Assembly (NCBI RefSeq): GCF_032062135.1
Contig: NC_092866.1
Location: 25,032,624 to 25,096,623, forward strand
Source: Pyxicephalus adspersus
Lineage: Eukaryota > Chordata > Amphibia > Anura > Pyxicephalidae
Reading direction: 5' to 3'
Length of the DNA stretch: 64,000 bases
Shown: positions 11,187 through 23,395 of the stretch, in pieces
Layout: every line of letters starts with the position of its first letter
Numbering within the stretch: position 1 is the first letter of the stretch
Notes under the pieces: generated by a model
What the model saw: the letters and a program-made list of their open reading frames with translations, nothing else
Database searches by the model: none
What the model was told of the DNA's origin: nothing
Translations under genes and position numbers: made by a program

Positions 11187-12486
11187 GTGTACTGGGTTTT
11201 GCAAAGAAAAAAGGAGGCTGGTGTGCAGGATATTCCAAAGCTACACAACTCATAATCTAGAGAGACAAGTATTCCCAGTTCCATTCCTCTATGAACCCAC
11301 TTTTATCATTTTTCCTTTCACAGTACTCCCATAGAACTCTGAACTATCGCCACAGGTGGTTCTATTAATGCTCATGGCTGTGCCCACAGTGAGGGTAGCA
11401 CACCCTTGACGATCCCTGAGTTGGAAGATCCTGTCTTTTACCACTAATTGGCAGGCTTTTATCCCCAACTGACAGCCGATAGTCTCAGACAAACCCCAGC
11501 CCCATGGCTAGCGAGACACAGACCCTGTCATCGAATGGACATACAGATAAATAAACTTCACCTATGATTGGTAAATCCTTTAACCATATACAGGGTGATC
11601 TTCCTGGTAAACTGGGGTGTCTTTCATTGTTATTTAGCAAAATAGGATTTTGGGAAAAATGCAAGTATATGGTGCTAAAAGTTCATTTGTTATTGGCAGT
11701 GGCCGACCATTTCTGAGAAAGGGACATCCAGTGTAAGTAGGTTTGTCCTGCACTTTTATTTAGGCAGTAAACATCGTGTTGATACAGGGAGGCTTTGTAT
11801 AGCAAATACAATCAAGAGCAAACAAAATATCTGCTCTTTCAAACTGCTAACTAAACAAAGATCAATTTATATATATATTTTTTTTAATTACTAATATTGC
11901 TTATCAAGTTTCTAACCTATACCATTTATATTTTCTCATATTTCACATGTGCATTACTGCTAAGATAATATTGTGTTTTGACAAGTGTTGTAGGCAATAG
12001 TTTAATCACCACTGGTTATTTCAGTCTTGCTTGAAACATACATACTCCTATTTCTTGTGCCCAACTTGTGAAAACAGATGAAGTTTTGAGAAAAAAAGTC
12101 TGTTTCAGTAGGTGAAAAAACATTTTTAATAAGTTTGTTCATACCTAGCCCTTGACACCAGTTTTATTAAAATTAGAATTTATGACTTGAATGGAACATG
12201 AGTTAAGTAAGGAACTTTCAAAGGGTGTCCCAGGTAAGGCAATAAGTCTAGACGGGTGACCCGTTGTGTCAGACCTTCCTATCAAATGCTATAAGGCAGA
12301 ACATTTGTTTCAATTTAGGGACTCTTTGCAATTTGGAAGAAATATCGGCTCCAGGTGAGATGAGGAATCAGATTTATTATGAAGTTCATAGCAGCTACAA
12401 AACAAGAATCAACCCCACCCTCCTCAACAAATCAAATAAAGGAGTCACATTCATGTAAAGAAGTAAAGAATATACAGAATATAGAC
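11187..12486. other. Gene-free stretch
   Basis: AT-rich with a few moderately GC-rich patches (about 11290-11530). The open frames are short and without motif. No repeat ends are recognised. Confidence 0.45.
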
Positions 12487-12513
12487 TATATATATATATA
12501 TATATATATACAC
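12487..12513. repeat. (TA)n microsatellite
   Basis: A short uninterrupted TA run. Confidence 0.9.
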
Positions 12514-13440
12514 TTGTATAATGGTTGTTGCCATTTGTTGAATGGAAAAAGTTGTAGGATATTTTATTTTCTGCTCAGGTTTACTTGCTTATTTTACCCA
12601 CTATATGAGCAATCATGTAGCACCTGGAGGTTCAAGAAGTGGTCGGGCTGAATTAAATTTCAAACTACAGAAAAAAAATCATGCTTTTCAGGTCATTCTT
12701 TAGTGGCCATGTGTAAAGAATTATATAGACTTCCAAAAGTAATAATGCTAATGTTCATTCTTTTTTATATATAGTATCTGTTTTTAGACATTTTGTTGGA
12801 CCATCATATACATGCCATGTAATGCTTCTCAGCAATACTTATTTCAAACACCACAAACCTAATTTACTTTGTGCCTAAATATGGCCAAATAATATTTTTA
12901 GCTAAAGAAAATACAGTATAAAATTGTTAACACTAGTAAATTTAATGACCATTGAGATAATATTTGTTATTTTGGGGTTAAATTAGTCTAAAAAAAAGGG
13001 TGAACAAATGATTTAGGGTGAGAATTAAGGTAACCGCAAGTCAGCCTGTTGCTCTCAAAGAAAAAGCTTAACTCTCTGGTGGTAAGTCAAACTTTCCTGC
13101 TGGGTGCTATGGTTCCCCCGCATGCTGCTCTGTCACTACAGTACACTATAGTGATATAACTCTACACCATTCACTTGTGTCTTGTTGTTATTAGTATATG
13201 TAACATCAATACTTTTTTATCTCCTTTTGGATAGAGTGGCAAAGGTTTAGAACTCCTGTGGGGTTTTTACTGCTATTCAGGGCTCAGGAAAAGCCTAAAG
13301 TTGTATTCTTGCCAACCTCAAAACTTATCTCTTACAATCATGTCTCCTAATGTTTTTAACAGTAAAAAATCCATACACAATGTGTTACATATATAGGACT
13401 TTAGGGCAAAAAGAGAACATGATTCTAATCATGATCATTG

Positions 13441-13504
13441 TAAACCTAAATGTCAAACTGTAAACATTATTGCTAACATAGATGTCAAACTGTAATCATT
13501 ATTG
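13441..13504. repeat. Two-copy 32-bp tandem duplication
   Basis: Two adjacent 32-bp units share atgtcaaactgtaa and end cattattg. The surrounding 12514-13819 holds no recognised gene. Confidence 0.8.
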
Positions 13505-13819
13505 TGTTACTTTTTATGTTCAGCATTTGAGCAAACGTAAAGCCCCTTTCCAGGCATTTTTGTACTTCTTATTTTTTTGATATAGTATGCAAGGGTTAGG
13601 AGATGTGTCAGGTTGTTATTGTTTCCCCGTTGGGAAGATTTCTGTTCACTTTCGGCCCCAGTGACAATTGCTATGATAACAGAGAAAATCTCTCTTTGTT
13701 GAGGATCCTAAGCAGCAAAAAAAAGAAAATCAGAGAGGATTGGATTTGTTGACAACTGGCGCAAAAGGCAACTTCACTGTTTCAGAAGTTGGAAATTGAG
13801 CTTGGAAAGCAGTTTATGT

Positions 13820-14104
13820 TTAACTTGCATGACTGGTAATTACACAGCCTTCTGGCAAAGGTTCAGGGGTAACATTTTCACAAGGATCAACTGTTCTTGA
13901 ACAATTCCCTTCAGCGTATTGAGCACAAACAGGCATGAATGCATTTTCTTGTTTTATCCCTCCTCCCTCTATCTCAAACGTGCTTATTCCGGCCAGTACC
14001 AAGAGAGTGTTAATCTGTCTTGTACTGCTGTTTGATATGCAATTTACAATCACTAAGAGTGATAAAAGAAGCCAATTGTGGGAAGACAAGGCAAGACTCT
14101 CCAA
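13820..14104 (-). other. Open frame with a faint Kazal-like cysteine pattern
   Basis: A 94-codon minus-strand frame. It carries a hydrophobic stretch (LLLSLLVIV, then TLLVLAGIS), then PVCAQYAEGNCSRTVDPC. The spacing Cys-x7-Cys-x6-Cys with an Arg and Asp-Pro before the third Cys is reminiscent of the first half of a Kazal-type protease inhibitor (small secreted serine-protease inhibitors such as SPINK proteins). The second half, with its expected Tyr and three further Cys in the right places, is not seen. A pyrimidine-rich acceptor-like run ends within the upstream part of the frame. It could be one decayed or isolated exon, or chance. Confidence 0.2.
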
Positions 14105-14289
14105 GGAGCAAATTCAGTTTTCTCTCATTCACAGTGATTATAAACTTAAACTCTTTTTAACATGCTCATTTCTCAACTTATAAGATTCATCTAATTGCTT
14201 CTGTATTTAAAAGTTCAAGGTACAAGGACACAGGGAACAGGAGACACTCTTCTGAAAAGAAAATGCAGTGACATAAAAAGTCCTTCATT

Positions 14290-14375
14290 TTAGAGCAGCC
14301 TTTCTCAGTCTATGTTATGTGGAACCCCAAGGTTCCTCCTGAGGTTTAGAGGGGATCCTCGAGCAGTGCAGTTGT
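14290..14375. mobile_element. Fragment of dispersed element family E
   Basis: Begins agcctttctcagtc and contains tggaaccccaaggttcctcc. The same 'ggaacc...ggttcctc' block occurs at 23415, 32015 and 44735. Only the first end is present here. The family probably consists of non-autonomous DNA elements. Confidence 0.55.
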
Positions 14376-14640
14376 TTAAATGATCAATCAAGTTGAATTT
14401 AATTTCAAGAATATTACTGAAAATATTTTGTCATATTAATAAATGTATGTTGAAAATGATCCATCCTGGACTTGATGCTATAAATAAACCTAATTCTTTA
14501 TGTAGGAAAGGTTTAGTAACCTTAGATGTACTGGTATGCTTGACATTGGCAGCACTGATTATCATTGGCAATTAGAAGAGTGGATGGGAGAATATAAAGG
14601 TACCAGACCATGAGCCATATATATATCATCTTAAAAGCAT

Positions 14641-14696
14641 CCCCCCCACCACCCCCAACATGCATAAATAGGCTCATATGTACATATAAATATGCA

Positions 14697-14758
<62 letters not shown>
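14641..14758. repeat. C-rich tract followed by a long (TA)n microsatellite
   Basis: A C/A-rich run at 14641-14658 is followed by (TA)25 at 14701-14750 and a short CA run. The open frames across it on both strands are repeat artefacts. Confidence 0.95.
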
Positions 14759-15420
14759 TTATTGTATTGCTTTGTTTTTCCTTGTTGTTTACTGTTATTT
14801 GTTAATTTATTAAATTTGTTAATTTTAAGCATTGGTTTTAAGCATTTTCCAAAGAGATTGTGTTTATTTGCTGAACATTATTTTAACAGTGTGATTTTTG
14901 ACTGCAATAATTCAATATACATTATTATTAACATTTTAGGAAAATGCATATAGGAGGGTAGGGAGGGGGCACTTAACTAGAATTGAAATATTTTGTCACT
15001 TGTTTTAGTTTTATACAGTGATTTTTTGGTGAATTGACCAAGTCCCCCTCCTCTCCCTTGGGCTAGCCATTCAAGCCATGACATTTATGACCATTATGTT
15101 TTCTAGGAAAGTGGTCAACCATGGCTATCTATTTGGTCTTTAGCATCCAACACTTTTGGATGTGATGGATGTCTTCATCTCCCACTACATACTATGGCTA
15201 CCCCTGTGACCTTTATATCCCTAAAGTGTAAGTAACAGCCGGCATATGTTGTTTGGTTTGGGGAAGGATAACAGAGTGCAACAGGAAAACAAATGCATCT
15301 GACAAATTTAGAGGTGTCAAACTATCTAAATTTTAACAGCTTCTCAAGACCCTGTCTAAGGTAAGTATTACTTCTGTACTTCATTTAGTAAGGTTTGTTT
15401 ACTTTTGACAGTGACAGTGG
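14759..15420. other. Gene-free stretch
   Basis: No gene or repeat family is recognised. Confidence 0.45.
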
Positions 15421-15664
15421 CGTTGATCCACTAAAAGAGTTTAGACCATTTACTTAACAAAGTGAATTATCACTTTGTGGGGAAATTCTCATTTAATTTA
15501 TTGACAGTGGTGAATAGTTAATTTGCAAAGAATACTCAATAACATACAAGTAAATGTAACAAAAACATGATTTTACTGGATGGCTACAAGTCAACAAAGT
15601 TTCACCTCCTTCACTAGACTAAGTGAAAATTACCTAGCAAGGTGATAATACATTTAGGACCTAA
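15421..15664 (+). mobile_element. MITE-like element, family D
   Basis: Begins gttgatccactaaaagagtt and continues with agtgaattatcactttg. The reverse-oriented copy ending at 20118 has the complementary terminus (cctttagtaaattaacccc) and shares the 'cactttg' and 'ttcacttt' blocks. The right boundary is approximate. There is no coding capacity. Confidence 0.55.
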
Positions 15665-16539
15665 ATGATAACTTAAACTGAGACCTAACAAAGTTTCATA
15701 AACATGTATATACCAACTCAGTGATAGATTACATAATCAATGATTTTTTCAGTAACCTTTCTTATGGATAATGGAAGAATTTTTTTTCTTCCAACATGAA
15801 AGAGTCTTTTCTGCTCTTGTGTTTATTCACCAGCTACCACACTTACTCTGGCTTATCCCTCATTACATCACAATTACATACTATTGAAAAATCTTAATGG
15901 GTTTGGTACATTTACATTTCTTTTTTAAGCTACTTTAGCCTCCTTTAATTTAAAGAGATAACTATAGACTCCATTAGCATTCAAATAAAAAGAAAGGTAA
16001 CCTTTGTGTAACACAGGTGTGGACGCTTCCTCTATTAGCAGAATGGTTTAAATCATTGTTAAATTATTGGGTTATAGAAATGTCTTACAACACATATAAC
16101 ACACACACATATATATACATAAAGTAAAGTGCAAAACATCCAGCAATTTACTTATGTGCCAATACAGCCAAGGTTAAAACAATATGCGTATTGCCTGCCC
16201 TTGTGAACTTACATGCTAAAGGAGAAAGGAGTAGAAACACTAGGTAAGCGGACAATGCTGCAACACAGGACGCAGTGGGGTTTTGAATGGCTGGTATAGG
16301 GGAAAGGCAAATATTCATTAATGTCAAGATTAGTGGTTGTTGGATATTTCTTTTTTGACTCAGATCTGAACCATTTTAACCTTGGGTCGGAACTCAGAAT
16401 TTAAGCAATCCAAGTTCCAATCTAACATTACTATACTATAAATGACAGTTATATTAATGTTGGATAGTATAAAAAATGTATAAAAAATGAATGAAGTAGT
16501 AAGAAGTGAGGTGGAGGAGGATAATGAAGCAATCTGCAG
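15665..16539. other. Gene-free stretch with a small CA/TA tract
   Basis: A short mixed (CA)n/(TA)n tract lies at about 16090-16120. The rest is unassigned. Confidence 0.45.
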
Positions 16540-16810
16540 GTTTCAGTACGGATTAGAGAGGTGTCAGTTTGTTAGTAGATAAGCCACAGAGAAGGATGTT
16601 GTAGTAGTCCAGACCGGATATGACTAATGCATGTACAATCAAATTAGTAGCAGTTTGTGTGAGTAGGGGAAGATCCCTGAAATGCTTTTGAGATGGAGGA
16701 TAAAGAAGGTGGTCAACAAGCTAATATGAGGCATGAAGGAGAGTTTTGAGTCAAATATTACCCCCCAGGCATTGAGCTTGGTGGGTTGTGGTTATGGGGT
16801 ATTATCTATA
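16540..16810 (-). pseudogene. LINE reverse-transcriptase fragment (L2/CR1-like)
   Basis: Reading the minus strand gives WGVIFDSKLSFMPHIS (about 16770-16724), an FF-LHLKSIS block, and after a frame change VHALVISGLDYYNILLCGL (about 16637-16580). These match, in order, the end of the reverse-transcriptase region of non-LTR retrotransposons of the L2/CR1 type (LGVI-D--LSF--HI, then RLDYCN-LL-GL). Frame breaks and stops (for example within LLLI-stop near 16645) show it is dead, and only this C-terminal piece remains. The exact clade cannot be fixed from so short a piece. Confidence 0.7.
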
Positions 16811-17087
16811 TGTAATATTAGACAGTGGAAAATAATTAATTCAGTTTTACTGTTTTACACAAAGTTTAATGCAGCAAAAGGAAACAAATGAAGAAATTAC
16901 AACCAGAGATTCAGGGGCATGTTTCCTATCCAGCTCTTATTCTACGTAAAATCCAATTTTTGGAGAATGGCAATTTTTTGCACAGATTTAATTCTACAGT
17001 TGGCAATATGCTGTTGAAAATATCATGTGAAGTTGAATATTTGTACTCTTCGAGACATAAAGTATTCAGTACTGTGAAGATTTATGG

Positions 17088-17364
17088 CAGGGTCAGACTG
17101 GTGGTAGGAGCAAGCAATACTGGTGGCTGGCATTTTGCTAGATCCTTGGTTGCTCGCATTGCATCACTGGTTCCTAAAGAACTTGCATTTGTAAATTTGT
17201 AGGAGATAGTAGGTGGTACAGAACAGTTCCCTGCTGCCCCCATTCATTCTCTTTTGGGCTGCGGCAGGTAAATGCTAATCGTAGTGTTTCTCCCAAGGCA
17301 GTGGTTCACTGGTGTGAGAAAGGTAAGGTAAATGCACCACAACCTCACCACCAGTCTGAACATA
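17088..17364. mobile_element. Possible small hAT-type element
   Basis: Starts cagggtcagactggtggt and ends accaccagtctgaacatag, which is the complement except for the outermost bases. About 277 bp with no transposase. No clear 8-bp flanking duplication was found. A second right end with accacaacctcaccagcag lies inside the larger element near 19180-19215. Confidence 0.5.
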
Positions 17365-18202
17365 GAATCTAAAAAAAATCTTAAACATAAATCACCAAAA
17401 ACAAAGATTAACTTATTATTTTAAAAATGACTACCTTTTTTTGTCAAGAAAACACGTTATGTTAAAATGCTCTAGCACTAAATTACTTTTTTATTTTGCT
17501 TAGCATGACTATTTTTTTACATCTATGTTTGTTATATTGATTTTCCTGACCTTTACACTAATAAAAGGTAGTTTTTTCCAGTTATGCTTTTGCATCTTAC
17601 TGTTGCTGTCACACTCCCATCATTTGAGGTGTTAATAGACAACACTGCAGCCCTCTTTCTTTGTGTTATTGTGTTACATAGTTTCTATAATTGTTTTGAA
17701 CTAGGTCCAAGAAGGTATAAACACTTTGTTCTTCTACCTTGGCTGCAAACCAGACTTATAACTGAAACTTGCCTGCCACAAACACAGGTGATTCTCTGAG
17801 CTGTTAATATGTGTGTGTTTATAGATTCAGAAACCCAACACAGCATTGCTAGCTAAGCAGGGTTTTAATTACAATTGACAAGGTTCTGCAGATTAACTCT
17901 GAGCTAAAACTCTAGCTGAACAATCACTCAAACACAGATTCAATAAACTGCAAAGTAGCTGTTGAAGCCAAAGAGAAATTTAGGCCAAGCATTACCTGAA
18001 TAGGTTGTTTGCAGCTTCTTGGATACAACACACATTGTTCAAGTCTTTTGACTCCTACCAGCAAGAAACAGACATTTTCTTTGCAGACTAAGGAGGACTT
18101 CAAAACCATCTGAAGGTCATACTTTTTAAAACTGTATTGAAAAAAATAGAAAAAATATAAATATTTAAGTTATCAACAGCAATTTATGTGTGGGATCATA
18201 CA
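17365..18202. other. Gene-free stretch
   Basis: AT-rich; the open frames at 17584-17799 (+) and 17924-18109 (-) have no recognised domain. Confidence 0.45.
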
Positions 18203-19774
18203 TTCTAGAACAGGGTGTCCAACCTTTATTCATCTAGGGGCCGCTGTTGACATTGAGATAAATTTCACAGGCCACAATGCAAATATTGTTTTGTGTGTTT
18301 AAAACTAAAATAGTTTAAATTTAAAATAAAATTCAATTGAAATGTTTCTAGCTACCGTAACATACATTCACCAAATAAAAGAAATGATAAGTCAAGAATT
18401 TCTGCACTCACCATTTGCCGCTCATTTTATCAATAAAAGATACAAAAATAAAGCTATCATACAATGCTGGCTGGTCATATATTGCTCCCTGCTCACCATT
18501 TCTGTACCAAAGAACAGAAACTACATCATACAATGCATCCTGTCAGTTATAGGGGGTCGCTAACCTTCCTTGTACCCCAAAATCTCTGCAATGGATACAT
18601 CCAGAGAGATAGCCAAGGGGGACAAATAGTCAAGGGGGACACGTTCTTACTACTACATCTTCAGGTCCCTACATCTCCCCCTTCCTGAGAAATTATGGTT
18701 CACAGAAGGTAAGTGGCCAGCTATGTGTGACAAGGTAGCATGGTATGACAGGTATAGTTTTTTATATCTTGTGATGGGGCCATAGTGATGAAATTTTAGG
18801 GAAGTTAGCCACAAGAGACCCCCCCCCCACTTGCAGTTACAGTCCCTTTTCCTACAGAGAAATTGGGGTTCATAAAGAATATGGAGATAGCTATGTGTGA
18901 CATGGTAGCATAATATATAAAGATGGGTATACCATTTTATAAGGGAAGGGGTAGGGAAAAGGGGTTTCCTACTGGCTCCCACATTTCCAGTGTCCAACAT
19001 TCCTCTGTTCCAGAGAAAATGGGGTTCAGAGAAGGTTAGTGGCCAGCTATGTGTAACAGGCAGCTCACCCGCCACTCATTCCGTCACACCAAAGCATCTG
19101 CAGATTTGACTTCAGGCGGCAGTGAGGTGTACTGAGCTTCTACCCCTAGGCAGGTTTCCATGGCATGAGTAATGGGTAACCACACCACAACCTCACCAGC
19201 AGTCTGAATGCAGTCCTGAAGTTTATATATTTGGGGCACCACAGCACAGAGTGAATGACAGTAACCTAATGCTCATTGCCAATAAAAAAAAGTCCATAGG
19301 GTCCCTAATATGCAAACTCTATTTGGTTACCGTGGTTTGGAATAGCCCCCCTTAAGGGGAAAATATCCCTGCCTGTGACGCCGTATCTGGCAACTTGTTA
19401 TGTTTAGGATAAATTTGGTTTAGTAACAGCTCCAAGGCTCCCCTTTCTACCCTGAAAATTTCACATTTCTATAATGATTAATGTAGGAGATATGAAGGGT
19501 TATACATGGAGAAATGACAGCAGCATGGACACGGACACAGCTCTCATACTGCTCCTGTAATTATCTCACAGTACAAGGTGGGGGGAGCAGCCACAGCTGA
19601 TTGGTGAGGTCTTTAGGACAGGCCCACTCTCAGGGAGCCCTCCTGGTAGCACAGTCTCATAGAGGAACATAGGAGATGTGCGCCCCATTCTCTGCATGAC
19701 AATGAGCAGAGAGGGAATCAGCAAAGGGGCAGATTTAGCAGCTCCGCATGCCGTTGGGCACCCTTGTTCTAGAA
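18203..19774. mobile_element. 1.56-kb non-autonomous hAT element with 8-bp duplication
   Basis: The element spans 18211-19766 and is flanked on both sides by ttctagaa (18203-18210 and 19767-19774), an 8-bp duplication as expected for hAT. The ends are cagggtgtccaacctttatt and the imperfect complement ccgttgggcacccttg. No transposase is visible. The interior carries a three-unit minisatellite, a possible nested right end of the 17088 family (about 19180-19215), and a GC-richer right part. The flanking 8-mer is palindromic, which slightly weakens the evidence, but the outward-matching ends support the call. Confidence 0.82.
18666..19075. repeat. Three-unit minisatellite inside the hAT element
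   Basis: Units of about 155-170 bp start near 18666, 18839 and 18989. Each contains a gagaaa-tgggttca block (gaga at 18687, 18857 and 19013) followed by agctatgtgtgaca or a close variant. A weaker zeroth unit may precede them from about 18540. The 140-codon minus-strand open frame (18653-19075) follows this repeat and shows no domain. Confidence 0.75.
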
Positions 19775-19888
19775 TATTCAAATATTGCTCATTTTGGTCC
19801 CTTTTTTTATTCCTTGGTGGATTTGCTGCAGCGATTTTAATCATTAGATTGGCATCACATTTTTATCCAGAATACTATGATATATACA

Positions 19889-20118
19889 AAATTTAGATTC
19901 AGTTACTATGGTGAATTATCATCTTGCAAGGAATATTTCACTTATGTTGAATGTAGTGATACCCAATCACTTGCAAGGAAATCTTAAGATTTTTTGTTAT
20001 ACATGGTTGGATGTTCGAAGTTACTAGAGCTTCACTTTATTTACTAGGCTAAGTGGATTTTAGGGGATAATTCACTTTGCTATGTTAGCAGCCTAAACTC
20101 CTTTAGTAAATTAACCCC
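19889..20118 (-). mobile_element. MITE-like element, family D, reverse orientation
   Basis: Ends cctttagtaaattaacccc, the complement of the start at 15421, with aattcactttgctatg just inside. The left boundary is approximate. The sequence is decayed and noncoding. Confidence 0.55.
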
Positions 20119-22116
20119 AAGCTTAACATACCATGAAGCAGCAAAGCAAACCCAAAACATAACATTCCCATTACCATGCATTAAAGTAGGTCTTGTTTTT
20201 TCCCCTGAAATACTGTCTTTGGTTTGTACTAAAAATGTGTACTGCTACTGTGTGAATATACTATCTCTTTGATTCATCAGTCCACAGCCCATTCATCTAG
20301 AAGGCCTTGCCTATGCGTTCTATAGGAACAGTGGTGTACCTGGGTGGGGGTAGGATTTACAACCCACATCCGGATCTGACCCTCAAAGGATGCTCACCAA
20401 TGAAGAATGATTATTTTAAAGTTGGTGATCAGACTGAAAATGTTGTCATTCCTATTCTCAGATGCTTTGATCACTCTTGTCTGCTGCAAACATCACTCCT
20501 CACCACTACCCCTAAGCATGTGCAGCAGTGGCCCCAATGCATAATCATTGTCCACCCCAACTTTGGCTCTTGGTGCTGAATAAAAATGCATGCACTTTAT
20601 TAGATTTAAACAATCAGATATGCAACGTTAACATGTTTTTTTCTCCATTTCTGCATTATTTTGTCAAGTATTTGTCAGCCTATGTATTTAAAGACTACAC
20701 ATGACCACAAAAAGCATTATCAATATGTTTAGAAATGATCCTAAATATTTAAGTAACAGAATTGTTTGTAAAGCCAACAATAAATCTATGATTATTAGAA
20801 TACCTATCTTCTCAGCAACTTTGAATGAAAGGGCCTCTTTGCTTAACAAAAAATGAACTCATTATGCTCGCTTTCAAAAGATTTAGGGATAGATAAGTTT
20901 GTAACATTCAATACAGGATGTTAAAAATAGGTTTTAAAAAAACAATTATTAAGGCCAGGGATGTTTTAAAAATATGTGCACAGCAATGCATTGTAGGAAT
21001 CCTTGCTGAGCCTCTCCTGACACATGCCCTTTAACCTTGTAAGGAGAGATCAAACCACTTCTGAAAGCTGCAGTCTTTTAACACACTAATCAGATAGATA
21101 GCTATGAAGCTTGGTATGTATCCCTAGGGTTTAGCAAACAACTGCCCTAGATCTTTCAAGTGATAATCTTTACTTAGTCATGTAGACACAAATAATTATG
21201 TAACTTCCAATTAAACTTATGAAATATGAATCATCAGTCAACGCCTCTCTGTCACCTGCAACTGAGTTTGATTTTCACTTTAAACCTTCCTATGGGGCTA
21301 CAAGTAATTTCCTCGCTCCCACTGCTGGAACAAGTCAAGGAAAGTAATTACAAGGCATTTTTTTCTATCTTATTTCTAGTTAGTAACTAAAAACAAATAA
21401 TTGGCTGCAAACAGTGCAAGATTGTAAAATAATAAACAAAGCAATTGTAACTACATGGAAAAAAGTTTTGCTAATTAAAATACTAAAAATGTTTTGTATG
21501 GTATTTTCACACATCACAGTCAGTCTTTTAGCTTCAATGTTTTTTTTAAGCATGCCAGAACTTTAAGAAGTATAGAATAACTCGGAACAGATGATAAGAA
21601 GATTTTGTTTTAACTTATAGTGCCACCATAATCTGGAACACCAGACCCCCTGTCTTCCTCTCACACATGCTGGATGCCCTGCTGACTCCATTCAGAGTGA
21701 TGCAGGGGGTAAAAACTATGCTGGCCCCTTACGGAATGGATAATGAAAAAAAAGAGTAAAAAAATTTTCAATAAATTACATGAAAAACATGAAAGTACAG
21801 GTATCATATAACCTGTTGTGGTGACATTTATGTTAAAAGGCATTGCACAGTAGTGGGTAATGACAATGCACCAAAAGGCAGGCTATTGAGCTTGTTCAAT
21901 TTTTTGGATTTTAAGGTGCAAAGCAAGTCAGTTCAAAAGCAATTTGTTGCCTCAGCACACTGAAATGTATAGCAATGTGTTGAGTTATTGAGGGTGTGTT
22001 AAAGCAATGTTTAGTTTAAATGGGCCCTAAAAAGATACATGTCTAGCAGCCTTTGCTGTCTATCAAGCCACTGCAAACAGAAGTATGCCCTGTGAGTTAT
22101 TGGATTTGTAACTTAC
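20119..22116. other. Gene-free stretch; possible hAT start near 20329
   Basis: At 20329 cagtggtgtacctggg resembles the start of a hAT-type element, but no complementary end was found. The remainder, including open frames at 20307-20579 (+) and 21661-21843 (-), is unassigned. Confidence 0.35.
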
Positions 22117-22467
22117 AAAGGAAGGGGCAACACGGCGGCTCAGAGGTAGCACTCTTGCCTTTGCAGTGCTAGGTCCCAGGCTTGAATATCGGCTAGGACA
22201 CTATCTGCATGGAGTTTTCAGGTTCTCCCCATGTCTGGGTTTCCTCCGTGTGCTCCAGTTTCCTCCCGCATCCCAAAAACATGCAATGAGGTTAATTGTC
22301 TTTCCCCCAAAAAATTGACCTTAGACTGTATTAATAACATATGACCATGGTAAGGACATTAGATATGAGCCCCTTTGAGGGACAGTTAGTGACATGACTA
22401 TGAACTTTGTACAGCACTTTATAATATAATGGTGCTATATAAATACTGTGTAATAATAATAAAAGGA
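22117..22467 (+). mobile_element. tRNA-derived SINE, nearly full length
   Basis: A retroposon of about 340 bp. The head is tRNA-like: A-box-like cggctcagagg (22136-22146) and B-box-like ggcttgaatat (22179-22189), the internal promoter elements of RNA polymerase III. The body continues through tcctcccgcatcccaaaaac and ends with ggtgctatataaatactg and (TAA)n. It is flanked by aaagga at 22117-22122 and 22462-22467, a plausible target duplication. The 3' tail resembles those of L2-type LINEs, which probably mobilised it. Both boxes carry substitutions, so this copy is probably silent. Confidence 0.85.
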
Positions 22468-23395
22468 CTGTGGGCTCCCTATGGGCTGATTGATCCAGTA
22501 CAGTCAAATTCAGCTCCTGGTACTGAATGGAGAAGGATGCTGAAGAACAAATGAAATTCCCAGATTACCCCAAACATATGTTAAATCTACCTGAATGATA
22601 ATATTTAGGCAGGTTTGCTAGCTTTGCATAGGATATATATCAAGGCAGGAAGAATATTATTGCATCACATAGCATTTGTGCATTATTTTCGGGACTCTCT
22701 TTCCCAGCAGAGTTAATGTTATGTTCCCAGGATTCAGACAAGCAGGAATTCTGCATAGAGTAGCTGATAGGCAATGATGCCAGGCTTATGCAGACTATCC
22801 AATTGTTTATTACATAGGTATATTATAGCACTGGGTATGGCTTCCATTGTGTGAATGGCTCATATTTATGAAGCACGCATCTTACTTTTCCAGGGCAACT
22901 CACAGCTGCCTGATTTCCCCATATAATCTTTATCATTTTTTAAATGCATATTTGTAATATTCAAAAACATTTAAAATGCTTAGCCAATACAGAATGGCAG
23001 ACCAGAGATTCAACTCCTTGCTTCTTTCTTCACGTCACAAAAAAGCATGGATAGATAGCATTATGTAAATTATGAAAAGGAAGGTTTTTTTAACACAGAT
23101 TGATACCCTGCATCAAAAAAAGCCATGTAGCCGCGGAGACTGTGTTAAAAATGAATGTCTTATTGCAGAACTAAACCTAAATGTAGGAAAATATTGTGAT
23201 CAGGCAGGTTCTCTATTGCAGAAGGCAGGTCATGTCCATTCTGCAACAAAACAAAGTTAACTGCCTTTTGAATTTAAGTAAACTCACTTCTACTCATTCT
23301 AGTTCCATTATTTTTAGATGGTTTTCTTCTGGGTCCAGCATCTTCGGCTATGCTGGGATCGAGCACTGACCTGCGCGTGTTTAGTACTCTGTATA
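22468..23395. other. Gene-free stretch
   Basis: No gene or repeat is confidently recognised. At about 23325-23380 there is a phrase (tcttcggctatgctgggat) similar to one near 30715-30745 (tgatcggctgtgctggaat), probably two scraps of the same repeat core. Confidence 0.4.

Noticed and set aside
14522..14813. Open frames on both strands across 14.5-14.8 kb
   Set aside because: Artefacts of the C-rich and (TA)n tracts.
18653..19075. 140-codon minus-strand open frame, one of the longest in the window
   Set aside because: It follows the minisatellite units inside a non-autonomous hAT element and shows no domain.
22124..22200. Possible tRNA gene with A and B boxes
   Set aside because: It continues into a SINE body with a TAA tail and target duplication, and the cloverleaf arms are not intact.
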